From Pomacea canaliculata (taxonomy: Eukaryota > Mollusca > Gastropoda > Architaenioglossa > Ampullariidae): a stretch of DNA of 64,000 nucleotides. Below are positions 24,561 to 37,200 of this stretch, piece by piece. Under the pieces are notes generated by a model. The model was not told the origin of the DNA, did not search any database, and was given only the letters and a program-made list of their open reading frames with translations. Location: contig NC_037590.1 in NCBI RefSeq assembly GCF_003073045.1, forward strand, positions 39,858,751 to 39,922,750, given 5' to 3'. How positions within the stretch are numbered: position 1 is the first letter of the stretch; every line of letters starts with the position of its first letter. A program made the translations under genes and the position numbers.

Positions 24561-27500
24561 TTGAAACTGTTGAAATTCAACCAATTTGTATACTTAAATT
24601 TCTTTTAGGCAAGTTCATTGTTGATTCATTATTGCATGGGGTCAGTGCTTTGACTACAGTTTTCAACTGTGTAGTCACTGTTCTCAGGAATGTAAACATT
24701 ATTTTACTTCTGCATGTATGCAGTTTCCAAGGTCAGCCAAATACATATCTGCATTTGTTTCATGAACACCCAAGACAGAGCCATGCGTTTTAAACTACAC
24801 ATCACCATTTCTTGTAATAGTTCTTAGCAGTGTTTGAAATGCCATGTTTTAATTTAATAATGTTACTCAGGGGCTTTTCTTTGATCTCATCATTGTTTCA
24901 TGATTTTTTTTTTTTTTTAATGGTTTTGTTTTGCGATTGTAAAAGAGCTGAATGAAGCCTTTTAATCTTTATCTTTATCCCCAAAGAGTCCGACTTGTTT
25001 GTGCTTTATCCTTTCCTTTTTTCAAGGCAGAACCGTGGGTTTGATGAATCTGTATCAAAGTCTTCTGCATTACCAGCACTATATTCGAGAAGAGTGCTTT
25101 CTACACATCAGAATAGTTATTTGTTTATGGATTGTTGCTATACAGGTGAAGATTTTTTTCTTGCCTTGTAATTGTTTTGATCAGTTTTTGATTTTAATTA
25201 GTGAAACAGATCATGCTAGTATTTGAGTATTTATTAAGATTTACAGGTGTTTTTAGGTTTGTTTTGTTTTTGTGATTGCAGGGATTGATGTAGAGATAGT
25301 AAGGTTACTGATAATTATATCAGTAAACACACTTTTTTAAGGGAAATGCATAGAGTATCAAATTGCAAAAATAATTGTCTTTACTGTATTGTCAACTTTT
25401 TATTTAGATTGGGGGAGGGGGGAGAGCTGATAAATTGGTCTTTTGACTATCCCAAAAGGTATGCATTACACATTTATCAGTAAAGCAGACAACTGCATTT
25501 ATCAGTTATCTCTCGTATATATATATATGTAAACACACATATCTTTTGATTTGTGCATCTCCGCACTATCCCCACAAGAATGGTATGAGTACCATGTAGA
25601 TAGACATAGACCTGCAGTCAAGTAGAGAAAGTTCTCTTTCTCTCTTGTATATGTACACACATGCATGAGAGCGCACACACACAAAGGTGAGAGCAGTGGT
25701 ACAAGAGCAAAATAAACGACTGGCGTAATATCAACATAAACGAGAAAGCCCCATGAAAGGGAAAGGGCATTTGACACCTGTATAATATTTTTAACATGTT
25801 TACAGCATTGCTTTATTATTTATTTTTACTTGCCTAACAAATTGTTTCCATCATTGCAAAGATGGTAGAAAAATGCTGGGCATTTAAATGTGTTTCATGT
25901 TAAGTTTGCCTGCTTAAGGTTTAAATTTCTATCTCTATTGTGGACAGAAATAGATAATAAGGAAAGGAGGTGAATGGCAGCAGGAGAAAACTGGGCTATG
26001 CCTTCTGTAAGCCATACCCTAGTAATCATCAGCAGTTTAATGCACAATTTATCTGTTGATTTTCCTCAGTGTAAAATGGTACATCATGCCGACTGCATCT
26101 CTTTTTTAATTTTGAAAAAATACCAAGTCATAATTTTTTTTTTTTTTCACGACAGGAACATACATGGCTGTATAATAACCCTGTTGTTCAGACTAGTGAA
26201 ATATATGTTCAGAGGGTGCTACAGACTAAAAATTTACCTCAAATTCCAGCAAACATACTTAAGATCTATTCCTTGCTGACCCTTGCCCCTTTTACGATTT
26301 TAGCTAATGTCAAGAAATTTGTCCTGACTTTTTGTCTGTGTGCTAGTTTGGAATTCTTTTATTTGATTGTATCTAACTAAAGCAGCTGGTTTTAAAACTG
26401 CTAGTGGTGATTTTCTTTTGTTAAAATTTTGTGGGTTTTTTTTAAATTTTTTTAAACTCTCATTTTTGAATGGCTGTACACTTTGCTCTCCATTTATGAT
26501 CACTCATGCAGTTTACTAAGGCAGCTTATATGAATCATTTATCACACTAAGGTCATAGGGTGAAAAATGAATGTCACATTTCCATTATCCATGGTGCTAA
26601 AGACTTTTGAAATGGCCCATCTGTATAAAGCAAAACAAAAAAGTGTGCCTTGAGATCTATGAGCACACTGAACAGATAGTGAGATCTTCTGCTATCTATG
26701 TCACAGTGTTATCTCTGTTCTCAGTTTTCAGTTGCAGCACCTCAACAAGCAGCAGTCTTTTAGAATTTTAATGTTGACTGGCGTACTTGTGATTATTTTG
26801 TAATTGTACAGATTATTAGTTGAATTTTTACAGTCTACTATTTTTATTATTGATTATATGTTGCTGAGTGAATTGTATATTGTTATTGTTTGCATAAAGG
26901 ATGAATCATTTTATGTAGCCCAGCATATTTTTGCACTTTCGAAGCAAACAAAAAAATTACTTGGCATAAATGTGAGATGTTAATGGTGTCCTCTGTTTTA
27001 TTTAGTTTGAGGGAACGCTGTAAATTTACTGACTTTTTTTAGAAGTCTGATAAACCAATATTAATATATCTAGAGATGCCTATGATTTATCAGCAAATGC
27101 CATAATGACATTGTAGCAGCCTTTATAGTTGTCGTGTATTTGTTCTTTGTGAGGGTAGCATGGCGTATGGTGTACTGTTCTCTTTTTAAGCCAATCAGCT
27201 GACGTGGCAAAGCTCATGTGCAAATGTTCAGATTTACTGCACAGGAACAAAAATACAAAGTTGAACTTATATTGCCGTGAATAATCTGAAGTAAGAACTT
27301 GCTTCATATCTTCTGTTTGATTCCAGCAAAAGGAACACAATCAAAATGAGCCTACGCTTTCTCCATCACTTTGTGGATGTCTTTTTTAAAATCGCTTTTG
27401 TATGTGAAATAATTTTTTTGTCAATAGTTTCTGAACAATATTTTACAATAGTACACTGATAAAAATGATCATTAGCTGCAGGACCTTTTACAGAATTAAG

Positions 27501-28261
27501 ACAGCATTCTAAATTTCTTCTGTGTCATTTATGTGTCAGGTCTTCTGCTGATTTTTAATCTTGAGCTCAAACTTTATAGAGAATGCTAGAAACCTGAAAT
27601 CTATAGAGATATCTCTTTTAAACTGCATCATATCACAGCAATGAAGTTGTTCACTTGCCAATCAGTTGTAATTTAACATGGAGAAACGAATTAGATTGCT
27701 TGCGACTTACTGTGAACATGCATTTTACAAGTTTTTGCATTCTTGTGCCTACTATTCTAGGTTTACGTTAATGAGAAATTTGATAAAACACAATTATGCT
27801 CTTGAGTGCTCTTTAAATTTGTGTTGTGGTAGTTTGGATGACTGGGACTGGATGACTAGTCTCCTGTGTCATCAGCCCCTGTGGCATGAAAATACCCTAA
27901 GCTGCAGACCTCGCCCAAAGAGACCCTCCCCCCTCAAAAATAAAAAAAAAAATCCAAACAAAACCAGGGTGGGCAAAATAAGATCAACCTTTCAGAAATT
28001 AAGAATACCAGTACATTAATTTGACAAGTTTTGTGTGTACTTTTAATATTTACCATTCTGGGTTTTTTTTTTTTGTAGCACTTTAATGCAATGAAGGCAA
28101 ACCACTAACATGATATACGCCTGTAAATGTATAAATGTGAATACCAAGCACTTAGTTTGGTAACAAAAAGTTCTTCCTCCATTCAGTTTCACAAGAATCA
28201 ATAAAATATAGTTGTCATAGATTAAAGACAATAAAGCATCTTATATAGGTTTTTAAAAAAA
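24561..28261. other. intergenic or extended 3' UTR, no gene seen
   Basis: AT-rich sequence with many T-runs, an (AT)n microsatellite near 25518 and a G-rich tract near 25410. Open frames are short, with biased composition and no domain signature on either strand. Part of it could be a long TET 3' UTR. Confidence 0.6.
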
Positions 28262-28870
28262 TAAGGAACTGGTGATAGTTTTAATGCCGTGCTCTGTCCA
28301 CCATCTTGCTCAAGTGCCTCAAGCAAATGATTCTGGCTATCACCAAGAACATTAATATCTCCTTGTCAAGAGGCTCTGTTTCTCATCCTTTCAAAGATGC
28401 CACTGTCACCCCACTTTGATCCTAATAACCAAAAGAACTGCCACCCAGTCTCTAGCCTTCTTTTTCTAAGATTCTGTAGAAAGTCGCCCTTCACCAGCTG
28501 CTACAACATTTTGCTATTCACAATCACCTAGAACTATTTCAATCAGATTACCATCAGCACTGCTCAACAAAGACTGCCCTGAAACTCCACAGACTGTCCA
28601 CTAGCACTTGCCAAACTCTTCATTCTGTCAAACACTGGATGTTGATGAAAAAAATTAAAGCTCAACAAAGACAAAACTGAAATCATCCCGATAGCTTTTG
28701 AACATGCTTAAAGATCTTCTGTCCACACCACTTTCTCTGGATCCACCATTACTCCTTCCCAGTCTGTCAGGAATCTCTTGGGGCAGCTCGATATGAAAGC
28801 ACAAAACTACCATAACCTATCCATATCTGCCAAACAGACTCATGCATTAATGTTTCAGACATCCATTCAT
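28262..28870 (+). mobile_element. CR1/L2/Jockey-type LINE reverse-transcriptase relic
   Basis: Fragments in shifting frames give typical reverse-transcriptase phrases: a FSKIL-KVALHQLLQH block followed by HLELFQSDYHQHCSTKTAL (compare the family's LEPFQSAYR...HSTETALL), then after a deletion KLKLNKDKTEIIPI and STITPSQSVRNLLGQLD (compare NxDKTE and SVRNLGVxxD). Stops, frameshifts and loss of the catalytic YxDD palm segment show it is dead. The following A-rich sequence may be its tail. Confidence 0.7.
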
Positions 28871-29639
28871 TCATATGTAATAATTTTGCAAAGTGAAAGA
28901 ATAAAACTGCATTTACAGAAGCATTTCCCAAAGCTTGATCACCTAAGACCAGAAACCTGGCTTGCTGATTCTCCAAGGGAAGAAAATATTTTTGACAAGT
29001 GACCAACTTAATTAATCCCAGTATGCAGTTCTAAATCAGAGAGATGTGTTCAGCTAAAAAAAGTTACAAAAAAAAATCCCCTGGTTAAATAAAAAAAAAA
29101 GAACAAGTGCTAGTTACAAGATAAAGCTCCCCTTAATGTTCCAGCACACAACAGACTTTTTAAGTCTATAGAGTACCTTGCGGAAGAAGAATTTATTTTC
29201 TCAGGTGGCTAACTCTCTATGGATCCAGGAGGGTTGCTTTTAAACTAATGTCATGTATGCATGCATAGCGTGATTAAAGGGATATTTGTACACACAAAAA
29301 CACACGGTGATAGTATTCCCCATAAGTAAGAGAAGTTTTAGGATCACAACTTCTGTCCTCTAGAATATCTTCATGTTCCCTTATTTGGCTCTTTCTTTTT
29401 GCTTACTTCGTACATCAGCACAGGGAATCAGTAAGAACAATATAGTGCACACATCCAGGCGTTTGAATATGACTACCTTGACTACCCAGCAGATGGATAT
29501 GCCTGCTTTATCAGAGAGGTAAAATTTACCTAGGTGGTTAAAGAAGATGGTTTGATCAAGGACGGTTAGTCTCGGAGACCACAAACAAAGAATGTGAATA
29601 AACCGGAAGCTATGTCGTCTAATGCCTCGTTTTAGCAGT

Positions 29640-30000
29640 TAACTGGGGGGAAAAAAATCGTCTGCCAGCAGTCCAGGTATATTAATTAGTTCGCGGTTTG
29701 ATTCAGCCTTCAATACGCCATATCCTAGACACAGTGTGAACCTCAGCTCTGTGTAGATATGGGATTCATGACCTATAAAATACGCTGCTCCTATCACACA
29801 CCCCTTGACTGGAACCCTTCGGGGAAGAGGAGATCGAGTTGGGAGATCAAAGCAGACTTGGAAAAGAACAATAGAATCGAGCGAGGCAAAGGACGTCGGA
29901 ACCACTTGGGCACAACTGAAGGGGGCTGCCCTAAAACGGGTTCGCTGGCGGTGTTGTTGCGGCCCAATGCTCCTCGAGGAGTAACAATTAAAGACTAAAA
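29640..30000. other. CpG-containing intergenic segment, possibly a LINE 3' end
   Basis: More GC-rich than its surroundings, with TGTTGCGGCCCAATGCTCC then TCGAGGAGTAACAATTAAAG near the right end. Open frames on both strands (about 29639-30022) are mirror images with no domain. From memory the CCCAATGCTCCnnGAGGAGTAA phrase resembles 3' ends of mollusc non-LTR elements; this could not be confirmed. Confidence 0.3.
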
Positions 30001-30248
30001 TAATCACAATATTCATGTACAACCGGTTATGTCATGTCACTGAAATAAATGGTGTATATGTGTTGTAATCGTTACAGTCCTTAGCAAGACACAGTTGTGC
30101 TGAGACGTGTTGCATAGGCGTAGCGAATCGAGCGAAGCTAGCCAATCTAGCCGGAAGTGTAAAGAGCGCGCCCCTACAAGCTAGCGAACCTAGACCCCTA
30201 GCGTAGCAAAGCTAGCGGCCGCTGGAGGTCCTACGCTTGCTATTCAAA

Positions 30249-31620
30249 ATGGCCGACATTGTTGTCGGTTTCAAGTTTGCAGATGAGAGTTTCTTTGATG
30301 CTCCCGTTAAAAAGGAGTATTGGACCGGATACAAAGTGGTAAGTATCTTTTAATGATAAGTAATAAAAATACTCTATTATTTATGTGGAAACATATATTT
30401 ATTTGTGTAGCGGGAGCAATTTTAGACAATGTGTAGTCGGATTGGCGTTTGCCGAGTACGAGCTTTACGATTAAGGCCGTGTACAAAGTGGTGTCTTTTA
30501 GCGATTGCTATTTAAAATACCCTATTATCAAGGTTGACAAAATATTCACATGTTTAGCGAGAGTAATTTTATAACAACTTGTAGCCCCGACAGTATCCTC
30601 CAATCTGCAGTCTCCGCGTGTACCGGCTTCTTGTGTGTGTGTTTTAATTTTTCTGCTTTCTAGTTCCAAAATTTATTATCTCAAGTTATGAAAAGGCTGA
30701 AGGTGGTGATAAAGGTATTTTTTCAGTGTTATAAATGCCATAAAGAGCTGTTATAATGGAAGGCTTTAATTATTTTCACAAATAACCCAGCTATGAAATA
30801 TTGTGCACATTATTGAACTATCCTTCCAACAGAATAAAATAGTACAACTACCCTATTCTTTGATGTTTAGAATCAAAGCTTTAAGTTTGAATCTGATACT
30901 GTTGCATTTACTAAACATATCACTATGTTATTCTGGTTTTTATTTTCCTGTTTTTATTCCTGATTAATTGATTTCATATTTTAACAGAAATGAATGTGGG
31001 AAATCAATGGACCAAGGGGGCATACTTTTCCTCATGGACACTTATGCCGAACATAAGGAACAATTTGCAATTCCAACTTGAAAATAGAGGTATGGAAGAG
31101 GATTGCTTCGGAAATGGCAGCCTCAGGATGCCACTTTGCTCCAGCAGCACTTGAGAAAAAAATGGAGCAATATGAAAATATGGTGAGTTCCTACAAAATC
31201 ATTGGGCTTTCTGTCTTAGAGTGCAACATTTTTCCATAGATCTGAGAAACAAAACATCGCAGGTTTTTAAGGTTGTGCAAGTTCTTATTTATTTGTTACC
31301 ACAATTCATTCATTTAACCTGTAAACAAGACCCCACCAGTATCAACCAAGCTTTAGTAGAGATTTTTTGGTAGCTGTGTGAAATTAGTCTGGATACATAA
31401 TGATATGTAAGCATGTTTGGTACTTGTATCCCAACAGGTACAAAGCTATATTAGATTTTAACAAGAAAACGGGCCAGGGAAGATCACGATGGAATTTCTA
31501 TTCCAGAATGGCTAAAATCTTGGAAGGAGACCCTTTGTTCATCCCACCACTGACATCATCATCACTGGGGAGTGTAAAAGGTGAGTGAACCATTTATAAT
31601 ATAAATAAGCAAGTAAAGCA
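30249..31620 (+). pseudogene. Myb/SANT-like (Harbinger-associated) pseudogene
   Basis: The first exon at 30249-30338 encodes 30 residues (MADIVVGFKFADES...) and ends in a consensus donor gtaagt. The second region, about 30988-31182, carries a trihelix/Myb-SANT-like pattern broken over three frames: WTKG, then LFLMDTYAEHKEQF, then EVWKRIASEMAASG. The third segment, 31438-31580, encodes YKAILDFNKKTGQGRSRWNF, which matches the KxxxDxNKKTG part of the domain. At least two frameshifts and a TGA within the domain show it is broken. Its role in the intact element would be DNA binding at the transposon ends. Confidence 0.6.
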
Positions 31621-32299
31621 TAATTTTAGTATAGCCATATTTAGTAAAACATTTGACAGTTCAAGTATTAATTGTTTAATGCTTCTTTTCCTACAGGTAT
31701 TTGGGAGGGTAGTGACAAAAGTCTGTTCTGCCACAAAGAGATGAGTCTAGATATGTAAAAAGCTCAGTTAGGAACTTTTTGTATTCATGCACTGTTCCAG
31801 CAAGAGCAGTTATCATGGGCATACAGGCTAGACATATTTGGGTTTTCCATGCCCATATATTGTCATAATTCATTAATATTTATTTTTCAGTAAACACTCT
31901 CTCCGAGATCTCCAATACCAGCAATGTGCCACCCCTACAAAGAAGCAAGAACAGCAAGGAATGTCTCAGGAGACTCCTCACCTCTCCCAGTATCGGTTAT
32001 TAGTACGACCCTACTGAATAAAGGATATTGTCACTGTCTTGATTTTAGTACTAAATAAAAAACTTACACCGCCCTTACAAATGGTTTTTTTTTTTTCACT
32101 GTGACCGTTAAAAACAAAAAATCCTGATTTACCTGATAATCATGTACACAATGAAGCACACTTGTTTCTACCATGAATTAGTAAAATCAAATGAAAATTT
32201 ATTATATGATAAACACTTACATGATAATCAAATGAGAAATTATAAACTGGAAAAGTGTTGCATCAAAGCTAAACACGAAAAGTGACACTCATTTGAAAG

Positions 32300-32900
32300 C
32301 ACAGAACATGACATGCATCTGGTGACAAAGCAAATTATTAAGGATGGTGACAGGAATTAACACACGCACACTCCTCAATTTACACGAATAAAAACAAATC
32401 ATAGTGGTGATGCAAATGCAAGAGATATGTATAAAAAATTCAAATTATGCAATGGAATAATAAAGTTGCTGGGAGAGAACTGTACACAGTGATGAAAAAA
32501 TACACAGCCATATGGTGTATGACAATACTTTGCTGCTGCTGTGTCAACTTCAGTATGTAGACAACATATAAGCACAACTGCAAAATCACACCAATCATAA
32601 ATATAAATGCACATAGATAATATATGCACATGGTGGACAACTTATTAATGATGGTGACACAAAGACATGTAGACTCAATTTGCATGGGAAAGAAATTATG
32701 GGTGTTGATACAAATGCAAGAGATATTTATGCAAAATATTCAAATTAATATAATGAAATAATAAATGTTGGTGGAAGAGAAAAGCAGACACTGATGATGG
32801 ATGCTTTGCTATAGATGTGGTATGGCAAATATAGGTGAATATATTCTGGAGGGTGATTTTTGGTGCCAGTAACCACAAGGTGGCAAGCAGCTTTGTTCTA
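32300..32900. repeat. ~298-bp tandem duplication inside the transposon
   Basis: CAAATGCAAGAGATATGTAT at 32413 is repeated as CAAATGCAAGAGATATTTAT at 32711. Flanking phrases repeat in the same order (TTATTAAGGATGGTGACA / TTATTAATGATGGTGACA, and TGGAATAATAAAGTTG / TGAAATAATAAATGTTG). The two copies are diverged. Confidence 0.7.
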
Positions 32901-33148
32901 TTGTGAACCACGTTGCTGTGGCAGATGAGGCTCAATCCAAGCCTGGAGAGCCTGAAAAATTTCACAAAAGATCTCTATGAAAGTTTGTGTTTATTGTGTG
33001 TGAGAGCATTATTATAGATATGTGTAGTGGATACATTTATGCATATATATATATCTTGGACGTTCACATTCTAAAATTGATTTTGGCATTTTTATTTATA
33101 TTTCATTAAGTTTATTACATTTTACTTTATTTTATTACGTTAACTTAC

Positions 33149-33387
33149 ATCAAAGGCGTCCGGCAACATTCGAAGTGAGATTTGAACTGGTATGTCGAGT
33201 ATCCTGGAACGATGACTTCGACGAAACCGATCATGTGGGCATTGGAATTTTCATTATTGTCCTGATTTACTTCAGTGGACAGGTGGGCCGCAAGCTCGAT
33301 ATTTATTTGCGACGGCTTGGCCACAGCATGGCGGGGTGTAGCTTGCAAAACAAAGACTTCACTCAAACCTCGCCGTAAGTCGGCCAT
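33149..33387 (-). pseudogene. N-terminal exon of a Harbinger-like transposase
   Basis: The minus-strand frame from ATGGCCGAC at 33387 encodes about 80 residues (MADLRRGLSEVFVLQ...) and ends at a consensus donor CCTTTGAT|gtaagt near 33148. The last residues, VPGYSTYQFKSHFECCRTPL, resemble the (E)FRSHFRxxRxTFE start of PIF/Harbinger (HARBI1-like) nucleases. No downstream DDE-containing exon was found before the Myb pseudogene, so the gene is truncated. A frame extending 12 codons further upstream is probably not used. Confidence 0.5.
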
Positions 33388-34079
33388 CTTGAAACTCTGG
33401 CTTCCGGCTACACTGCGTTGCACAGGGACCGCTAGCTTTCGCTAACCGCTAGATTCGCTAGGCTAGCTTCGCTCGATTCGCTACGTGCTATGCAACACGC
33501 CACTGGTCTATATGTGTCTCACAGACAAAACGTTTGCATTTCACTTTTTAACACTTTTTGAAAAAAACATTTAAAAGTCCGACTATATAATATTTACGTT
33601 AAATTGAAGCGGGACACATAACAAACTGAAAAATAAATTAGTTTTTATAGCATCACTAAAAATCGCGCTCTGGGGTCCTATATCCGAGGACCTGCATGGT
33701 ATGCTAAGGGTTCATGAAGACAAAGGTTTTCCGCGCCCTAGACTCTTGAAAACAACCTACGATAAAGAAAATTTTACACAACTACTGATTTCAAATAAGA
33801 TTTTTTTCCTCTCCAGCCTGCAGCGTCCTTTTGCTGAAAAAAATGCAACTGATTGCATATCTAATATTTTAAAATGAACCAAGGAGGAAAGGGAAGCAAC
33901 ACCCACACGGAATCGCAGTAAAGGGCGAGTTGTGGGCCTTGGCGCAGTCTGCCTCTCATTGCAAGTTGAGCCACAGCAGCAAGAGGTGCAAGCCTGTGAT
34001 GTGGATACACACAAGAAATACAGCATATGTGGCTACCGAGCACAGCAATTTTTTACTGGTATGGCTGTCTCTATTTTTT

Positions 34080-34207
34080 TTTCTTAAGCTGTCATTAAAA
34101 AATTGCGATTGGGCCGGAGTCAGTGAAGGAAGGAGATGGTCGTGTAGACGAGATTATGTGTGGCGGGGAAGTCATTGAACGTCTTTAGCAGGAGTTGTGT
34201 ACAAGCG
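34080..34207 (+). promoter_or_regulatory. probable 5' UTR exon and promoter of the MGGCYS gene
   Basis: A GC-richer patch (GGGCCGGAGTCAGTG, AGACGAG, GTGTGGCGGGG) ends at a strong donor, ACAAGCG|gtgagt, after 34207. It is the best upstream partner for the acceptor TTCTTTTGCAG at 38605, which opens the coding exon seven bases before its ATG. The start of the exon is a guess. Confidence 0.45.
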
Positions 34208-37200
34208 GTGAGTTCCTTACCTGTTCCTCTGATAGTTTTAGCCCTGGTTTGTGGGAATCATAATGTGATAATATCGGCATCAGGATAAAGATTCACAGAT
34301 CTTTATCTTCGGTGATCATGCATTAGATTTTACATTTACGAAAATTGAAATTCTTTGTCTTTTTGAGACCACTTAAAAAAAGGAAGTGATTTTGTTATGT
34401 ATGTACACTATTATTTCCTGATTGATTCCACGCGTTATCAGACTGACAGACAGCCAGACTCATGTTGTTATATTCTATGTAAGATCGAGCATATTGTAAA
34501 GTGCCGATCATTTAACGAGGTTACGACAGTGACCCACTCTTCCCACATTGTGTTAAGACTAGGATGCGACACATTGCGGCATCATAATAAAACCAAGTAT
34601 TGAATATCATTAAGCATGGCGAGACTACGTTTTCGCATCGTGTAGTTTTATTGTAATGTAAGAAATACCATGAATCTAGATTTCGTTTACTCGGGATAAA
34701 CAAGACAATATATTATCGCTGTTACAGTTCCTGCACTAACATGCTTTACCTCAGCGTGGATCAACTGTTTCGATAATCACAGACACAACAGTAACATAGG
34801 AAAAACACTACAATATTTTCTAGTAATTATTATGCTACACAATTGCACTTACAGAACAGCAGTGCTATCTACTCATACGATACATTTCAGTCTACCTCAT
34901 TTTCATAAGCATTATTTTATTCAGCCTTTCAAAACACAGCTTATTTTTCTTTTGCCTTTAGTTTTATTAATGACATTTAATATGATAGTGACACCATAGT
35001 AATTTGATTCATAAGATGACATGAAGTTCAGATGCCATCTTGCTATTAACAAAAACTAGGAAATCAAGAAAACAGCTTGGTACAATGTCAAATAAACATT
35101 CATACATATCTGCGTATACATACACCTGTTCATTAACACACATATTGACATAATCTATGATATAATTAATAAACCTACTTACATTTAAGTAATGAAATAT
35201 ACCATTTTCCTGAAAAACATAATGCACTTGCATGCATGTACTGAGAGAAAGAAGAAAGTGGCAAGCAAGTTTTGAGGGGCGTATTCTTGTACAAATGTAG
35301 TTATGTATTCCCTGCGCTTTTTAGAAATAGCTTCGTCCTATGTTGTAAGTTTAGTAGAACAAATGTTGTCCAGGTTCGGTCCTTCAGAAGTTGAGCTTCG
35401 TGATTTCTTTCTCACGCTCCTTCCATGCAATATCATTCATTCATTAAATGGGCAATTTTTTTCTGGGGGATGGGGGACAGAATCGAATGATAAAATAGAA
35501 CTTTCCTCCCCCTAGAGATCAATGGCTGCAATAAAGAGGAGTATGCCAAGGATATTATTTGGTGGCCAGTAGTTTGATGATGAAAACATATTCCATTGCT
35601 TATGTAATTTCAGTGCATGTTCTATGTAAAAGAAATAATTATCCATTAGTCATGATATGTATTAATTACTGTTAATTTTGTTTTACTAATTTATACATGC
35701 ACTGCTAATGACAACTTGTTTAGTACAAGCATGCTTTGGTATGCAACTTGTACGCAGTGATGAGATAGTATTACCTGATCATAAGTTCTAGTAAGGTAAT
35801 CCACAGGCATCACTTAGTTTCTGCCCTAGTGACTGTTATTACCAGAGTTAATTTCACACTGACATTAGCTACAAGTGGAAGGGCGACATCACACTTAGGC
35901 AAGACCATGTGTCACTAGCCCTCGGTGCCTGCCACTAGAGACCACTTTAGTACAGTTACTTAAAACAGACTGTAAGGACCATTTCTTTTTATAAGTCATA
36001 GCAGGCAGCATGCCAGTAATTGCTAGAATTGCATCTCCTCATGCACGTTATCTGTAGCGACACCAACACTTACTTAAGTTAAGCAAAGTGAGTTAATTAA
36101 TGCAAATAGTGTCACTCAGGGTTGTCATAATGCCAAAGGTTGGGAGGCTATGTGCTTCCTCCATTTGATGCATCACCCTGTACAGTGTGTCTTCAGGAAT
36201 GATTTCCTTCTGTTCAGTTTTTCCCTATGTGCCTTCCATCTGATTCTTCCTTTGGACCTAATACTTTAGTGCCTAGTGATAACATTTTGCACCTCCCTTC
36301 CCTGCATCCCCATCACTTCAGCACCTGTGCCTCCAAAGCTCAGTTGAACATCTGAGCTACATTACCCTTGCTGAAGAGCCCAGGTGAAAGCAGGGAAAGG
36401 GCAGGAGAGGTAATGGGTAGATGAGGTGAAGGGTGGGGTGAGCTGGTACTGGAGTCATGCTGTGTGTGCTATCTACCTTTGAACTTTAAACTCTATACTT
36501 GCTTTTAAAAATAGGAGGAGGCTGAGGTGCTGGCCTCATGCAAGCGGAGTGTTCTGTTTAAAGTATCTTTGATTACGTTTGTAAAATCAGGAAGAGTTGG
36601 GTAGAAAAGAGTTTGCCACACAATGTGGCCAAAGGGAGATGAGGGTGAACAAAATTGGCAGGTTTTGAAAACACATGTGCAAAAAATAAGTTTAGTGTCC
36701 CTTTATTTTTAGCTGCATATCTCCAGAAGATAAAATAATTTTAGTAAACTGTTTTTTGAAAACAAGATGTGTGAGTAGTCAAAGGAAGATTTTTTTGTGT
36801 GCCCGTGACTTAACAGCATTAAAACTTCTGCTTAAGGTGCCATGTATAATTCATTTATTCAGAGCTAAGCAATTCATTTCAACTGAACAGTGACACACTG
36901 CTCTTACATCTTCACTCAGTCTTAAAATAAAGCGAAGTGAGCGAGATTTAAAAGGTCAAGAAGACCCTAACAAATGATAATTTTGAAACAGAATGACTCA
37001 CCTTTTGGTGCAAGGGATTCTCGCCAGCAGCATAGTCTGAAACAGAACCTTTATTTATGCAGCATTATCGACACCTCAGTTGGTATTTATTGTTGACAGT
37101 TTTTGTGCTCTGTTGTTACTCTCTATTCAGCAATTATTAGAAAATAATTATAAAATCAAGCTTTAGCTACTGACACTTTGTGTGTTGTAGTTTTCATGTA

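Larger units (their letters stand above)
30106..33499. mobile_element. 3.4-kb inverted-repeat DNA transposon relic with two inward-facing genes
   Basis: The left end (30106-30143) and the reverse complement of the right end (33461-33499) both read CGTGTTGCATAG then, after a 1-nt gap and one mismatch, CGTAGCGAATCGAGCGAAGC and TAGCC. This gives terminal inverted repeats of about 38 bp. Subterminal GCTAGC/CTAGCG motifs are enriched at both ends. A Myb/SANT-like pseudogene runs inward from the left, and a minus-strand frame resembling the start of a PIF/Harbinger transposase runs inward from the right. Both start ATGGCCGAC. The catalytic part of the transposase is missing. No clear target-site duplication was found. 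A Harbinger-type assignment is inference from the Myb-plus-transposase layout. Confidence 0.75.

Noticed and set aside
29639..30022. 127-codon minus-strand frame in a GC-richer patch
   Set aside because: No initiation or splice context and no motif. Sequence features look like a retrotransposon 3' end instead.
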